Source of the DNA: DATFDN01 sp963830565
GTDB lineage: Bacteria; Pseudomonadota; Alphaproteobacteria; Acetobacterales; Acetobacteraceae
Assembly: GCA_963830565.1 (NCBI GenBank)
Contig: CAWHMO010000004.1
Coordinates: 124,001-188,000 of the forward strand
Direction of reading: 5' to 3'
DNA length: 64,000 nucleotides
Part shown: positions 39,446-49,683 of the stretch, piece by piece
Layout of the letters: every line of letters starts with the position of its first letter
Position numbering within the stretch: the stretch's first letter is position 1
The notes under the pieces: model-generated
The model's input: the letters and a program-made list of their open reading frames with translations, nothing else
Database searches by the model: none
Told to the model about the DNA's origin: nothing
Position numbers and translations under genes: made by a program

Positions 39446-40321
39446 ATGCCAGCCGATCTCCAAGGCCCCGTGTTCACTGACGACAACGCCGCTCGCGAGG
39501 CGATGGAAGCCGCCATGTGGCCGCACGGGCCGGTGTGCCCGCGCTGCGGCTCCCTGGACCGGATCGGCAAGATGGCGGCCAAGTCCGCCCGCCCCGGCCT
39601 CTACTACTGCGGCGAGTGCAAGCGTCAGTTCACCGTCACAGTCGGGACCATATTTGAACGTTCCAAGGTGCCCCTCGGCAAGTGGTGGCTGGCGGTTCAT
39701 CTGATGGCGTCGTCCAAGAAGGGCATGAGCGCGCATCAGCTCCATCGGATGCTCGGCGTGACCTATCAAACGGCATGGTTCATGGAGCACCGCATCCGCG
39801 AGGCAATGCGTTCCGGCGGTTTTTCTCCGCCGCTCGGTGGGACCGGTAAGACGGTCGAGGTTGATGAGACCTTCATCGGCCAGAAGAAGGACATGCCGAA
39901 ACGTCGCGGCTATGCCCACAAGCACGCGGTTCTGACGCTAGTAGAGCGTGGTGGAGAGGTCCGTTCCTTCCATGTGGACGGCACGAGCGCGAAGGACGTG
40001 CTCCCGATCCTCAAGGCAAATATCGCTGCCAAGGCGCGCGTTGTGACCGATGAGGCGGGCCAATATGTCCACTTGAACAAGGAATTTGCCGAGCATGAAT
40101 TTGTCACGCATGGCAGCGGCGAATACGTGCGCGGCGAGGTGCATACGAACACGCTGGAAGGCTTCTACAGCGTGTTCAAGCGCGGCATGAAGGGTGCCTA
40201 TCAGCATTGCTCAGAGAAGCATCTGCATCGCTACGTCTCGGAATTCGACTTCCGCTACAACGCGCGTTCTGCGACAGGCGTGGAAACGCGCGGCGATGGT
40301 GATGCGTGGCGCAGCGGGTAA
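39446..40321 (+). CDS. IS1595-family transposase (ISXO2-like)
   Basis: A 291-residue transposase. An N-terminal zinc ribbon has C31, C34, C55 and C58, then a helix-turn-helix region (MSAHQLHRMLGVTYQTAWF). The ISXO2-like catalytic domain has acidic residues in VEVDETFIG and VVTDEAGQY, Asn in VHTNTLEGFYSVFKRG, and the end EFDFRYN. It appears intact. The ATG lies 62 bases inside the left terminal repeat. Confidence 0.93.
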   Translation: MPADLQGPVFTDDNAAREAMEAAMWPHGPVCPRCGSLDRIGKMAAKSARPGLYYCGECKRQFTVTVGTIFERSKVPLGKWWLAVHLMASSKKGMSAHQLHRMLGVTYQTAWFMEHRIREAMRSGGFSPPLGGTGKTVEVDETFIGQKKDMPKRRGYAHKHAVLTLVERGGEVRSFHVDGTSAKDVLPILKANIAAKARVVTDEAGQYVHLNKEFAEHEFVTHGSGEYVRGEVHTNTLEGFYSVFKRGMKGAYQHCSEKHLHRYVSEFDFRYNARSATGVETRGDGDAWRSG

Positions 40322-40360
40322 GCGCCTGATGTATCGGCGGCCTGACGAAGCCAGCAGCGC

Positions 40361-40555
40361 CTAAACGTCGCGCGAAGCCTCGCTAGGATGCTTACGCTCT
40401 TTCTCTCGCCGTCGCCGCTGCGCGTCTGCCCGCGCGCCCACCGGCTTCGACGCGGTTTTCTGCGGTTCCGGCGGCATCCGGAGCAAGCGCCCCATAATGC
40501 GCCGCTCCTCATCCGACACCCCCGCGAGCGGGCTTCCTGTGTCCTGCTTGGCCAT
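40361..40555 (-). CDS. Small basic protein inside the IS element
   Basis: An open frame of 64 residues, opposite in direction to the transposase: an acidic/basic first half (GVSDEERRIMGRLLRMPPEP) and a strongly basic end (RADAQRRRREKERKH). The pattern of a short helix, MPPEPHK-like motif and basic tail is one I associate with small proteins near such transposases. Ribosome site is weak. Real coding is plausible but not certain. Function unknown. Confidence 0.45.
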   Translation of the reverse strand: MAKQDTGSPLAGVSDEERRIMGRLLRMPPEPQKTASKPVGARADAQRRRREKERKHPSEASRDV

Positions 40556-40621
40556 GGCGGAAGCATAGCATGAGCGTATCTGTGGCTTCAAAGCGGCGCG
40601 GTGGCGGCCGGGGAGCTACGT

Positions 40622-41413
40622 ATGTCAGAATCTGATGAGGTCGCGCGAACGGCGCGATTGAAAATCGAGCGGGCCAAACATCACGTCAACGATCTCAATA
40701 GGAAAATTGCAGCCTATCTGGTCAAGGAGCCATTTAAACTTGTGTTCGCTCGGATGAAAAACAGCAACAGGGCCACGCCCATACTGAAATCCCAAATAGC
40801 CATTCCACCAGAATTCTCCCTCATTATTGGCGATGCTGTCCACAATCTTAGATCCGCGCTGGACCACGTTATCTGGAAGATGGTCGGTCACTTGGCCAGT
40901 AGGCCCGACAACGTCCAATACCCCTTTCCTACCAAGGCAGTGGGTGAGAACGGATTTCGCTCCACCATTACGGGCAGAGAGGTACAGCGGGCCGGCGAAA
41001 ACGTCGTCAAGGCTATCACAGCTCTCAATGCACAGCCGGGCGGGGACAAGCTCATCTACGGCGTTCACGCCCTGGACATTGCCGACAAGCACAAACTCAT
41101 CGTCACCATGGCGGAATCTGCGACGCTTGAGCGCCGATTCTGCGTCCCCGCCAACCCCGGGCTCAGCGTGAATTGGATTGGAGCCGCCTGGGTGAGGACG
41201 GCATCTGACGAGCCGCCCGATGGCTGGCTTGAAGAGCAGGCAAAAGTCCAGCCGACCTTTTTCGTAGCCTTCGGCGATAGTGAACCCTTCGTCGGTGAGG
41301 AGGCCGTGACGGTGCTCCGGAATATGACAGACCGGATTTCCGAGGCGGTCGACCGCCTCGTCGCTGCGTATCACAGCCCGGCCATCGCTTCCCTTAGCTC
41401 GGACCTCGGCTGA
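40622..41413 (+). CDS. IS passenger gene, unknown function
   Basis: A 263-residue protein within the IS element, between transposase and right end. Base use is visibly less GC-rich than the chromosome. The recognisable part is IIGDAVHNLRSALDHVIWKM, a helical motif seen in a family of uncharacterised HEPN-like or accessory proteins. The rest has mixed alpha/beta character. There is no signal peptide or membrane segment. It probably travels with the element as cargo; a defensive or regulatory role would be speculation. Confidence 0.75.
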   Translation: MSESDEVARTARLKIERAKHHVNDLNRKIAAYLVKEPFKLVFARMKNSNRATPILKSQIAIPPEFSLIIGDAVHNLRSALDHVIWKMVGHLASRPDNVQYPFPTKAVGENGFRSTITGREVQRAGENVVKAITALNAQPGGDKLIYGVHALDIADKHKLIVTMAESATLERRFCVPANPGLSVNWIGAAWVRTASDEPPDGWLEEQAKVQPTFFVAFGDSEPFVGEEAVTVLRNMTDRISEAVDRLVAAYHSPAIASLSSDLG

Positions 41414-41491
41414 CCTACCTTCTCTTCCACCGACCTGTCACGCGACCTCCACTCTACATCTGGTGGTGCGTTTGTCATCTATATAATCGCC

Positions 41492-41499
41492 AAAAGAAT
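41492..41499. repeat. Target site duplication, right copy
   Basis: AAAAGAAT directly after the right terminal repeat, identical to 39376-39383. Confidence 0.93.
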
Positions 41500-41583
41500 A
41501 AGGCCGGTCCGGACCTTGCCCGCTTCCCTTCGGCAACAACCCCTGACATGCCGGGCGGGACCTCAACGACGGGAGATCATCTC

Positions 41584-41994
41584 GTGAGCACACGGCGCGG
41601 CTTCTGGCAGGCCCTGGCGAGCGTTCCCCTCCTTGGCGGCCTATGGGCGTCGCGGGCCAGGGCGCAAGTCCGGCAAGCGCCGACCGGCGCGCCCGGTCAG
41701 ATGATGCTGACCATCTTCCTGCGCCACGACGAGAACAAGACCGTGGACGAGATCAACCAGCATCTGAAGCAGACCGGCTGGTTCCACAGCTTCCCGCCGC
41801 CCGGCGTCGAGATCGTCTCCTGGTACGTGATGATGGGCGTCGGCCAGGTCGTCACTCTCCGGTTTGCCGCCGAGCGACTGCGCGAGATCAACCGGCTGGT
41901 CGAGGGCGAGGCCTGGGGCGGTTTCCACACGGAGTTCTACGCCACGTACGATTATCGCGAGCTATGGGAGGAGTTGCGCAAGCGGATGGAATGA
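41584..41994 (+). CDS. Tat-type exported small protein, unknown function
   Basis: A 136-residue protein. GTG 41584 (STRRGFWQALASVPLLGG) is preferred: GGGAG lies upstream and the result is a twin-arginine-like signal ending at RARAQ. The mature part of about 100 residues has an alpha-beta ferredoxin-like pattern (MLTIFLRHDENKTVDEINQH, VSWYVMMGVGQVVTLRF), resembling YCII/muconolactone-isomerase-sized domains. No enzyme motif is clear. It lies 60 bases before the ene-reductase gene on the same strand and could be co-expressed. Confidence 0.7.
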   Translation: MSTRRGFWQALASVPLLGGLWASRARAQVRQAPTGAPGQMMLTIFLRHDENKTVDEINQHLKQTGWFHSFPPPGVEIVSWYVMMGVGQVVTLRFAAERLREINRLVEGEAWGGFHTEFYATYDYRELWEELRKRME

Positions 41995-42053
41995 GCCGCG
42001 ATCTCCCTATTCTCTTCTCTCGCGCGCACCGCGCAGAACCGAGGAGCTGAAGC

Positions 42054-43170
42054 ATGAGCCGCCTGTTCGACCCGCTGCTGATCGGCGCTCTTCGCCTCGC
42101 CAACCGAATCGTCATCGCGCCCATGTGCCAGGTACTCGGCCGAGGACGGCGCGGCGACGGACTGGCACATGATCCATCTCGGCCACCTCGCTCTGTCCGG
42201 GGCGGGCCTGATGATCCTGGAGGCCACCGCGGTTTCGCCCGAGGGGCGGATTTCGCCCCGGGATCTCGGTCTCTACTCCGATGCCAATGAGGCCGCTCTG
42301 GCCCGGGTGCTCGCGGCGGTCAGGACGTACACGCCGATCCCCGTTGCCATCCAGCTCAGCCATGCCGGCCGCAAGGGTTCGAGCCGGCCGCCCTGGGAAG
42401 GCGGCGCCCAGATCGCCCCCGATGCGCCGACCGGCTGGAGGACCGAGGCGCCCTCGCCGGTGCCGCATTCGCCCGAGGAGGACGCTCCCCGCGCGCTCGA
42501 CCGGGCGGGAATGGAACGCGTGCGTCAGGACTTCGTACGCTCGGCCCGGCGTGCCGCGCGGCTCGGTCTCGACGGCATCGAGATCCACGGCGCCCATGGC
42601 TACCTGCTCCATCAGTTCCTCTCCCCCATCGCCAACAAGCGCGAGGACGAGTACGGCGGCAGCCTTGAGAACCGCATGCGCTTCCCGATCGAGGTGTTCG
42701 ACGCCGTCCGTGCCGCCTTCCCAGCCGAGCGGCCGGTCTGGATGCGCATCTCGGCGACCGACTGGGTTCCGGGAGGCTGGGACATCGAGGGGACGGTCGC
42801 CCTGTCGAAGGCGCTGAAGGCCCGCGGCTGCGCGGCGATCCACGTCACCACGGGCGGCGTCTCGCCCGAGCAGGCCATCAAGCTCGGTCCCGGCTACCAG
42901 GTGCCCTACGCCCAACGGGTGAAGGCCGAGGTAGGCCTGCCGACCATCGCCGTCGGCCTCATCACCGAGCCGGAGCAGGCCGAGGCTATCATAGCGGATA
43001 ACGAGGCCGACGCGGTCTCGCTTGCCCGCGCCATGCTCTATGACCCGCGCTGGCCCTGGCACGCGGCGGCGAAGCTGGGCGCCCAGGTCGCCGCGCCCAG
43101 GCAGTATTGGCGCTCGCAGCCGCGGCAGTACAAGGATCTCTTCGAAGGCGCGAACTTCGGGCAGCGGTGA
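42054..43170 (+). CDS. Old-yellow-enzyme family NADH:flavin oxidoreductase, one-base frameshift
   Basis: FMN-dependent ene-reductase of the YqjM/XenA type, 371 residues after correction. It has the start MSRLFDPLLIGALRLANRIV, the IAPMCQYSAEDG segment, HAGRKGS, EIHGAHGYLLHQFLSP and NKREDEYGGSLENR. The catalytic Cys of YqjM-like enzymes is C26 in PMCQ. Frame breaks right there: an extra G at 42131-42132 (CAGGTAC for CAG TAC). The rest is intact from YSAEDGAATDWHMIHLG on. A GAGG ribosome site precedes the ATG. Physiological substrate unknown. Confidence 0.88.
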
Positions 43171-43199
43171 CGCCGGCCCGTGTGTCCCGGTCTCGTATG

Positions 43200-44564
43200 T
43201 CAGTGCCCGGGCGCTTCGCTTATCCCTATGGCGCGAGCGGATCTGCCCTCGGGATGGGCAAGCTGCTTGCCCATCAGCGCCGCCGCGGAGATCAGTCCTG
43301 GGATGGCCACGATCGCGAAGATGCCGCTGTAGCTCAACTGCCGGCGCGTGAGTTCGGCCACGAGAAACGAGCCGGCGATGCCGCCGAAGCGGCCCAACCC
43401 GAGCATCCAGGCCACGCCCGTCGCGCGCCCCTGCGTCGGATAGAAGCCGGCGGCGAGCGCGGGAAGCGACGACTGGGCCGTGTTCATGAGGGTGCCGGCC
43501 ACGAACACCACCAGCACCAGCAAGCCGAGATTGCCGGCCGTCCGGCCCATCGCATACACGGCCACCGCGGTCAGCGCGAAACCGGCTGCGATGATGAGGT
43601 TGCCGTTGAAGCGATCCATCAGCCAGCCAAACAAGATCGCCCCGACGCCGCCCAGCGGAAACAGGGCGGAGATCAACGCGGCGGTGCGCGGCTCCAGCCC
43701 GGCGTCCTTGAACAGGAGGGGCATCCAGTTGATCAGCGCGTAGAAGATCACCAATCCCATGAAATAGGCGAGCCACAGCATCACCGAGCCCACCAGGTAG
43801 GAGCGGGAGAGCACGACGCCGGCGCCGCTCCTGGCATGTGTCGCCGGCGCCTTCTCGGTCAGGACGAAGGACGTCGCGTCCGCCGCCGTCGCGGAGATGC
43901 GGCGCAGCACGGCGCGGACGCGCTCCACCGGCTGCTTCTCGGCGACCATGTGGCGCACCAACTCCGGCAACAGCAGGAGCATCAGCACCGTCAGCACCAG
44001 CGGCGTGATCCCGCCGAGCAGCAGGACGCTGCGCCAGCCCCATTGCGGGATCATCCAGGCGGCCAGGAAGCCGCCGAACGCCGCGCCCAGCGGGAAGCCG
44101 CAGAACATGGCGTTGGTCAGCGTGGCGCGTCGCCGGTCAGGGCAGTCCTCGCTCATCAACGTCACGGCATTGGGCATGGCGGCGCCAAGCCCAAGTCCGG
44201 TCACGAAGCGCCATGCGACGAGGTGGTTCAGGCTGCCGGAGAACGCGGACGCGAGGCAGGCGACACCGAAGATCAGCACCGCGCCGACCAGCACCGCCTT
44301 GCGGCCTAGGCGATCGGCCAGCGGTCCCGCGCACAGGGCGCCGGCCGCCAGGCCGAACAGCGCCGCGCTTAGCACCGGCGCAAGGGACGGCCGCGCCAGC
44401 CGCCATTCGGTCAGCAACGACGGCGCGATGTAGCCGATCGCCGCCGTGTCGAACCCATCCATCAGGACAACAACGAAGCAAAGCCCGAAGATCACCCACT
44501 GGAAGCCCGAGAACGGATGCTCGTTCAGGAAGGTCTGGACGTCGACGCTGCGGCCTTCCGCCAT
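43200..44564 (-). CDS. MFS transporter, aromatic acid:H+ symporter type
   Basis: A 454-residue protein with 12 predicted membrane helices. The first-helix motif DGFDTAAIGY and the loop motif GPLADRLGRK are characteristic of the aromatic acid symporter (AAHS, PcaK/BenK-like) group. ATG 44564 has AGAGGGG upstream. No aromatic degradation genes are present nearby, so the cargo is uncertain. It is divergent from radA; the 99-bp gap should contain both promoters. The frame extends far upstream antisense to radA, but that part is not coding. Confidence 0.87.
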   Translation of the reverse strand: MAEGRSVDVQTFLNEHPFSGFQWVIFGLCFVVVLMDGFDTAAIGYIAPSLLTEWRLARPSLAPVLSAALFGLAAGALCAGPLADRLGRKAVLVGAVLIFGVACLASAFSGSLNHLVAWRFVTGLGLGAAMPNAVTLMSEDCPDRRRATLTNAMFCGFPLGAAFGGFLAAWMIPQWGWRSVLLLGGITPLVLTVLMLLLLPELVRHMVAEKQPVERVRAVLRRISATAADATSFVLTEKAPATHARSGAGVVLSRSYLVGSVMLWLAYFMGLVIFYALINWMPLLFKDAGLEPRTAALISALFPLGGVGAILFGWLMDRFNGNLIIAAGFALTAVAVYAMGRTAGNLGLLVLVVFVAGTLMNTAQSSLPALAAGFYPTQGRATGVAWMLGLGRFGGIAGSFLVAELTRRQLSYSGIFAIVAIPGLISAAALMGKQLAHPEGRSARAIGISEAPGH

Positions 44565-44663
44565 GGCGGTCCCCTCTTCGGCATGTCGCGGCGCACCGAG
44601 GTCAGGCGCTATAAGGAGGAGACATACCGTCATCCACGATCTTGGACACCCCCGACACCGAAG

Positions 44664-46046
<1,383 letters not shown>

Positions 46047-46103
46047 CCGCTTGGCGCCGGCCCGGGCCCGCCGCAAGGCGCGCGCGAGACGCCGAGGGCA
46101 GAT

Positions 46104-46132
46104 TTGACAGATATGCAATCATTGATTACATT
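46104..46132 (+). promoter_or_regulatory. Promoter and probable operator of the toxin-antitoxin pair
   Basis: TTGACA (46104-46109) and TACATT (46127-46132) with 17-bp spacing form a good sigma-70-type promoter. The inverted repeat AATCA-T-TGATT (46117-46127) lies between them, a suitable operator for the ribbon-helix-helix antitoxin. The region is markedly AT-rich compared with its surroundings. Confidence 0.65.
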
Positions 46133-46162
46133 GAAATCATATAAGCAGGCGGCTCGCTTCCG

Positions 46163-46411
46163 ATGAGCAGCATCACAATTCGAAACCTCGATCCGGTGAT
46201 CAAGGAGCGTCTGCGCGTGCGGGCGGCGGAACGCGGCCATTCGATGGAGGCCGAGGCCCGGCGCATCCTGGGCGGCGCCCTGAGCGGGTCTGTGCGGCCC
46301 ACGGATCGCAACCTTTACGACCGTATCCATGCGCGATTCGCGCCGCTTGGCGGGGTCAGCCTTGAGCTGCCCGCGCGCGAGCCGGCCCGCGATCCGCCTC
46401 GTTTCGAGTGA
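46163..46411 (+). CDS. FitA/VapB-like antitoxin (ribbon-helix-helix)
   Basis: An 82-residue antitoxin. N-terminal SSITIRNLDPVIKERLRVRA and EAEARRILGGAL are typical of FitA/StbC-type Arc-like DNA-binding domains. The C-terminal half would wrap the toxin. The stop overlaps the toxin ATG by one base (TGATG), the common arrangement for such pairs. It probably represses its own promoter at 46104-46132. Confidence 0.88.
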   Translation: MSSITIRNLDPVIKERLRVRAAERGHSMEAEARRILGGALSGSVRPTDRNLYDRIHARFAPLGGVSLELPAREPARDPPRFE

Positions 46412-46830
46412 TGTTCCTGCTCGACACCAACGTCCTGTCCGCCATGATGAGCGCCGAGCCAGTCCCGGAGGTGGCGATGTGGGTATCCGGGCAGCTTCCC
46501 GAACTCCTGTTCACGGCGGCCGTCTGCCAGGCGGAAATCCTGTCCGGCCTCGCGATCATGCCGGAAAGCCGCCGCCGCCTTGATCTTGAAGCGGCGGCGC
46601 GGGCCATGTTTCTGGAGGATTTCGAGGGGCGTGTGCTGCCCTTCGACATGGCGGCAGCCGTCGTCTATGCGGATATCTTCGCTTGCCGCAGGCGCGCGGA
46701 CCGGCCTGCCGCAACAATCGATCTCATGATCGCCTCGGTTGCGCGATCCCACGGGGCCAGTGTCGTCACCCGCAACGTCGCTGATTTTGAAGAGTGCGGC
46801 GTTGCCATCGTCAACCCGTGGGACGAGTAA
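46411..46830 (+). CDS. FitB/VapC-like PIN-domain toxin
   Basis: A PIN ribonuclease of 139 residues. Acidic residues are placed as in VapC/FitB: D5 in FLLDTNVLSA, Glu in QAEILSGLA and Asp in ATIDLMIASVA. The end TRNVADFEECGVAIVNPW is typical of the family. Starts at ATG 46411 or GTG 46408. It should cleave specific RNAs when freed from the antitoxin; the target is unknown. Confidence 0.9.
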   Translation: MFLLDTNVLSAMMSAEPVPEVAMWVSGQLPELLFTAAVCQAEILSGLAIMPESRRRLDLEAAARAMFLEDFEGRVLPFDMAAAVVYADIFACRRRADRPAATIDLMIASVARSHGASVVTRNVADFEECGVAIVNPWDE

Positions 46831-46886
46831 GGCCGTGATGCATGGCCCGATAATGCAAGCTTGACCCGGAGAATTTGCGGAGCGCG

Positions 46887-47475
46887 ATGACCTGGGTTGA
46901 TGCCGTTCTCGCTGGGGTGCTGGTCGTCTCCGGGCTGCTCGCCTTCCTGCGCGGCTTCGTGCGCGAGGTGCTGGGCATCGGCGCCTGGGTCGGCGCCGCC
47001 GTGCTGGCGGTCTGGGCGACCCCCTATGCGCGCCCGCGCTTCGAGGGCTGGCTGCACGATCGCCCAGCCTTGGGCGAGCCCATCGCCTACGCCGTCCTGT
47101 TCCTGGTCAGCCTCGCGGTGCTGCTGTTCATTTCCCACCGCATCGCCCGGATGGTGCGCGGCTCCGCGCTGGGCGGGCTTGATCGTACAGTTGGGGCTGG
47201 TATTCGGCCTCGCGCGGGGTGCGGCGCTGATCATCCTCGCCTATATCATTGGCGGGTGGCTGGTCGGGCCGGTGGAGAACTGGCCCCGGCCGGTCCTCGG
47301 CGCGCGTGCGCTTGGACCCGCCTACGAGGGCGCGGCCTGGCTGAGCGGGCGCCTCCCCTTGCGCTTCCGGCCCCATGTCTACGCGCCGCCGGCCGGGCGG
47401 CAGACGACGGCGGATGCCCTGTTGCGCGCCGTCCCGCAAGGGCGGGCAACCGGGCCGCATCCGGCACGGCAGTAG
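46887..47475 (+). CDS. cvpA: Colicin V production-like membrane protein CvpA, one-base frameshift
   Basis: Inner-membrane protein of 195 residues after correction, with four predicted helices (DAVLAGVLVVSGLLAFLRG, AWVGAAVLAVWATPYA, IAYAVLFLVSLAVLLFI, RGAALIILAYIIGGWL). One extra G in the G-run at 47193-47196 breaks the frame between GLDRTVG and LVFGLARG. It stands directly upstream of purF, the standard cvpA-purF arrangement. GGAG precedes ATG 46887. Its function in cell-envelope physiology is not fully understood. Confidence 0.85.
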
Positions 47476-47487
47476 GAGAGAACCGGC

Positions 47488-48966
47488 ATGGCGTTCCTCG
47501 CGGCCCCGGAGAGTGACAAACCGGACGATGACAAGCCGCACGAGGAGTGCGGGGTATTCGGCGTCTGGAACGTCCCGGACGCCGCCGCCGTCACCGCGCT
47601 CGGCCTGCACGCGCTGCAGCATCGCGGCCAGGAGGCGACGGGTATCGTCAGCTTCGACGCCGGGCGCTTCCATTCGCACAAGGCGATGGGGCTGGTCGGC
47701 GACAATTTCGGCGATGCCCGCGTCATCGCCTCTCTGCCCGGCACCCGCGCCATCGGCCATAACCGCTACGCCACCACCGGCGCGACGATCCTGCGCAACG
47801 TCCAGCCGCTCTATGCCGATTTCGAGTTCGGCGGCTTCGCGGTGGCGCATAACGGCAACCTGACCAACGCGCACATCCTGCGCCGCAGCCTGGTCCGGCG
47901 GGGGTGCCTCTTTCAGTCCACCACCAATTCCGAGGTGTTCATCCATCTGATCGCGATCAGCCTCTACTCCACCGTCCCCGACCGGCTGATCGACGCGCTG
48001 AAGCAGGTGGTCGGCGCCTATTCGCTGGTGGCGCTGTCCGACGAGGCGCTGATCGGCGTGCGCGACCCGCTCGGTGTGCGGCCGCTGATCCTGGGTCACA
48101 TCGGCTCCGACCCGGCCTCCGGCTGGGTGCTGGCGTCGGAGACCTGCGCGCTCGACATCGTGGACGCCGAGTTCGTGCGTGATGTCGAGCCGGGCGAGAT
48201 CGTCATCGTCGACGGCCAGGGCGTACACAGCATCAAGCCGTTCGGCCGCAAGCGCGAGCGCTTCTGCGTGTTCGAATACATCTACTTCGCGCGTCCCAAT
48301 TCGGTGATGGAGGGAACGCCGGTCTATTCGGCGCGCAAGCGCATCGGCGCCGAGCTTGCGCGCGAATCCGGCGTCCCCGCCGACATCGTCGTCCCGGTGC
48401 CGGACTCAGGAGTGCCGGCAGCGATGGGCTATGCCGCCGAGAGCGGCATCCCGTTCGAACTGGGAATCATTCGTAACCATTATGTCGGGCGCACCTTCAT
48501 CGAGCCGACCGACACCATCCGCCACCTTGGCGTGAAGCTGAAGCACTCCGCCAACCGCGCCGCCCTGGAGGGACGACGGGTCATCCTGGTCGACGATTCG
48601 ATCGTGCGCGGCACCACCAGCCGCAAGATCGTCGAGATGGTCCGCCATGCCGGCGCGCGCGAGGTGCATATGCGCATCTCCTCGCCGCCGACGACGCATT
48701 CCTGCTTCTACGGCATCGACACTCCCGAGCGCAGCAAGCTGCTCGCGGCCCGCTTCTCGGTCGACGAGATGGCCGAGCAGATCGGCGCCGACAGCCTGGC
48801 CTTCGTCTCGATCGACGGGCTGTATCGGGCGCTGGGCAAGGAGGGGCGCAACCCGGCCCGGCCGCACTACTGCGACGCCTGCTTCACCGGCGACTATCCG
48901 ATCAGCGTGCCCGACCAGGCCGACAATGCCGAGCGCCAACTCAGCCTGCTGACCGAAAACCGCTGA
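47488..48966 (+). CDS. purF: Amidophosphoribosyltransferase
   Basis: Committed step of purine synthesis: PRPP plus glutamine to phosphoribosylamine. The 492-residue protein has a propeptide ending before nucleophile C21 (HEECGVFGVW). It has the glutaminase segment ATTGATILRNVQPL and PRPP loop VILVDDSIVRGTTS. Further cysteines, including CDACFTGDYP, are placed as in [4Fe-4S] Bacillus-type PurF. It follows cvpA by 12 bases and shares one base with the SDR gene (TGATG). Confidence 0.97.
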   Translation: MAFLAAPESDKPDDDKPHEECGVFGVWNVPDAAAVTALGLHALQHRGQEATGIVSFDAGRFHSHKAMGLVGDNFGDARVIASLPGTRAIGHNRYATTGATILRNVQPLYADFEFGGFAVAHNGNLTNAHILRRSLVRRGCLFQSTTNSEVFIHLIAISLYSTVPDRLIDALKQVVGAYSLVALSDEALIGVRDPLGVRPLILGHIGSDPASGWVLASETCALDIVDAEFVRDVEPGEIVIVDGQGVHSIKPFGRKRERFCVFEYIYFARPNSVMEGTPVYSARKRIGAELARESGVPADIVVPVPDSGVPAAMGYAAESGIPFELGIIRNHYVGRTFIEPTDTIRHLGVKLKHSANRAALEGRRVILVDDSIVRGTTSRKIVEMVRHAGAREVHMRISSPPTTHSCFYGIDTPERSKLLAARFSVDEMAEQIGADSLAFVSIDGLYRALGKEGRNPARPHYCDACFTGDYPISVPDQADNAERQLSLLTENR

Positions 48967-49683
48967 TGGCGGCGCCACTCTCGGGCGCCGTCGCTCTCAT
49001 TACTGGCGCCAGCCGCGGCATCGGCGCGGCGACCGCGATCGAGCTCGCCCGCCTTGGCGCGCATTGCGTCATCACCGCCCGCACCCAGGGCGGTCTGGAG
49101 GAGACAGACGATGCCATCCGCGCGGCGGGCGGCGCGGCCACGCTGCTGCCGCTCGATCTGCTGGAGGGCGAGCAGGTGGACGCGCTTGGCCCGAGCATCG
49201 GCGTGCGCTTCCGCCGGCTCGATATCCTGCTCCACTGCGGCCGGAGCCCTGGGCCGGCTGGCCCCGGTCGGCCATCTGCTGCCCGTCGAGTGGAACGAGG
49301 CCATGGGCGTGAACGCCACGGCGGCTTGGCGGCTGATCCGCACCTGCGACGGGCTGCTGCGGACCGCCCCGGCAGGCCGCGCGGTGTTCATCACCACCGC
49401 GCGGGCACGCGAGCCGAAGGCCTACTGGGGTTGCTACGGCGCGGCCAAGGCGGCGCTCGAGCATCTCGTGCTGACCTGGGCCGACGAGGTGGGAACAACT
49501 ACCCGCCTGCGCGTCAACCTGTTCGATCCGGGACCGGTCGCCACGCGGCTGCGACTGGCGGCGTTCCCCGGCGAGGATCCGAGCACTCTGCCCCGGCCCG
49601 AGTCCGTGGCGCCGAAGCTCGCCGCGTTGTGCTTGCCGGCGGAGGCGCGGAACGGGGTCTTGGTGAAGAGTGCCGATCCATAG
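48966..49683 (+). CDS. Short-chain dehydrogenase/reductase, one-base frameshift
   Basis: NAD(P)-dependent SDR of 238 residues after correction. It has the cofactor motif TGASRGIGAAT near residue 14 and the catalytic Tyr-Lys in WGCYGAAKAALEH. The NNAG-equivalent region is LLHCAGALG, and this is where an extra G (49239-49240) breaks the frame. The protein continues with RLAPVGHLLPVEWNEAMGV. It is co-transcribed with purF and the transporter after it; it overlaps the latter by 14 bases. In Rhodospirillales an SDR next to purF is common, but its substrate is unknown. Confidence 0.85.

Larger units (their letters stand above)
39384..41491 (+). mobile_element. IS1595-family insertion sequence with passenger genes
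   Basis: A complete 2108-bp element. Terminal inverted repeats of 23 bp lie at 39384-39406 and 41469-41491 (21 of 23 match; outer end GGCGATTATAT). It is flanked by AAAAGAAT on both sides. It carries an IS1595-type transposase, a small minus-strand gene and a 263-residue passenger gene on the plus strand. The intact ends, transposase and perfect duplication point to a recent insertion between the binding-protein gene and the next secreted-protein gene. Confidence 0.93.

Noticed and set aside
44613..44621. Strong AAGGAGGAG ribosome site before radA
   Set aside because: It lies over 40 bases before the radA ATG, and no ATG, GTG or TTG follows at normal spacing.
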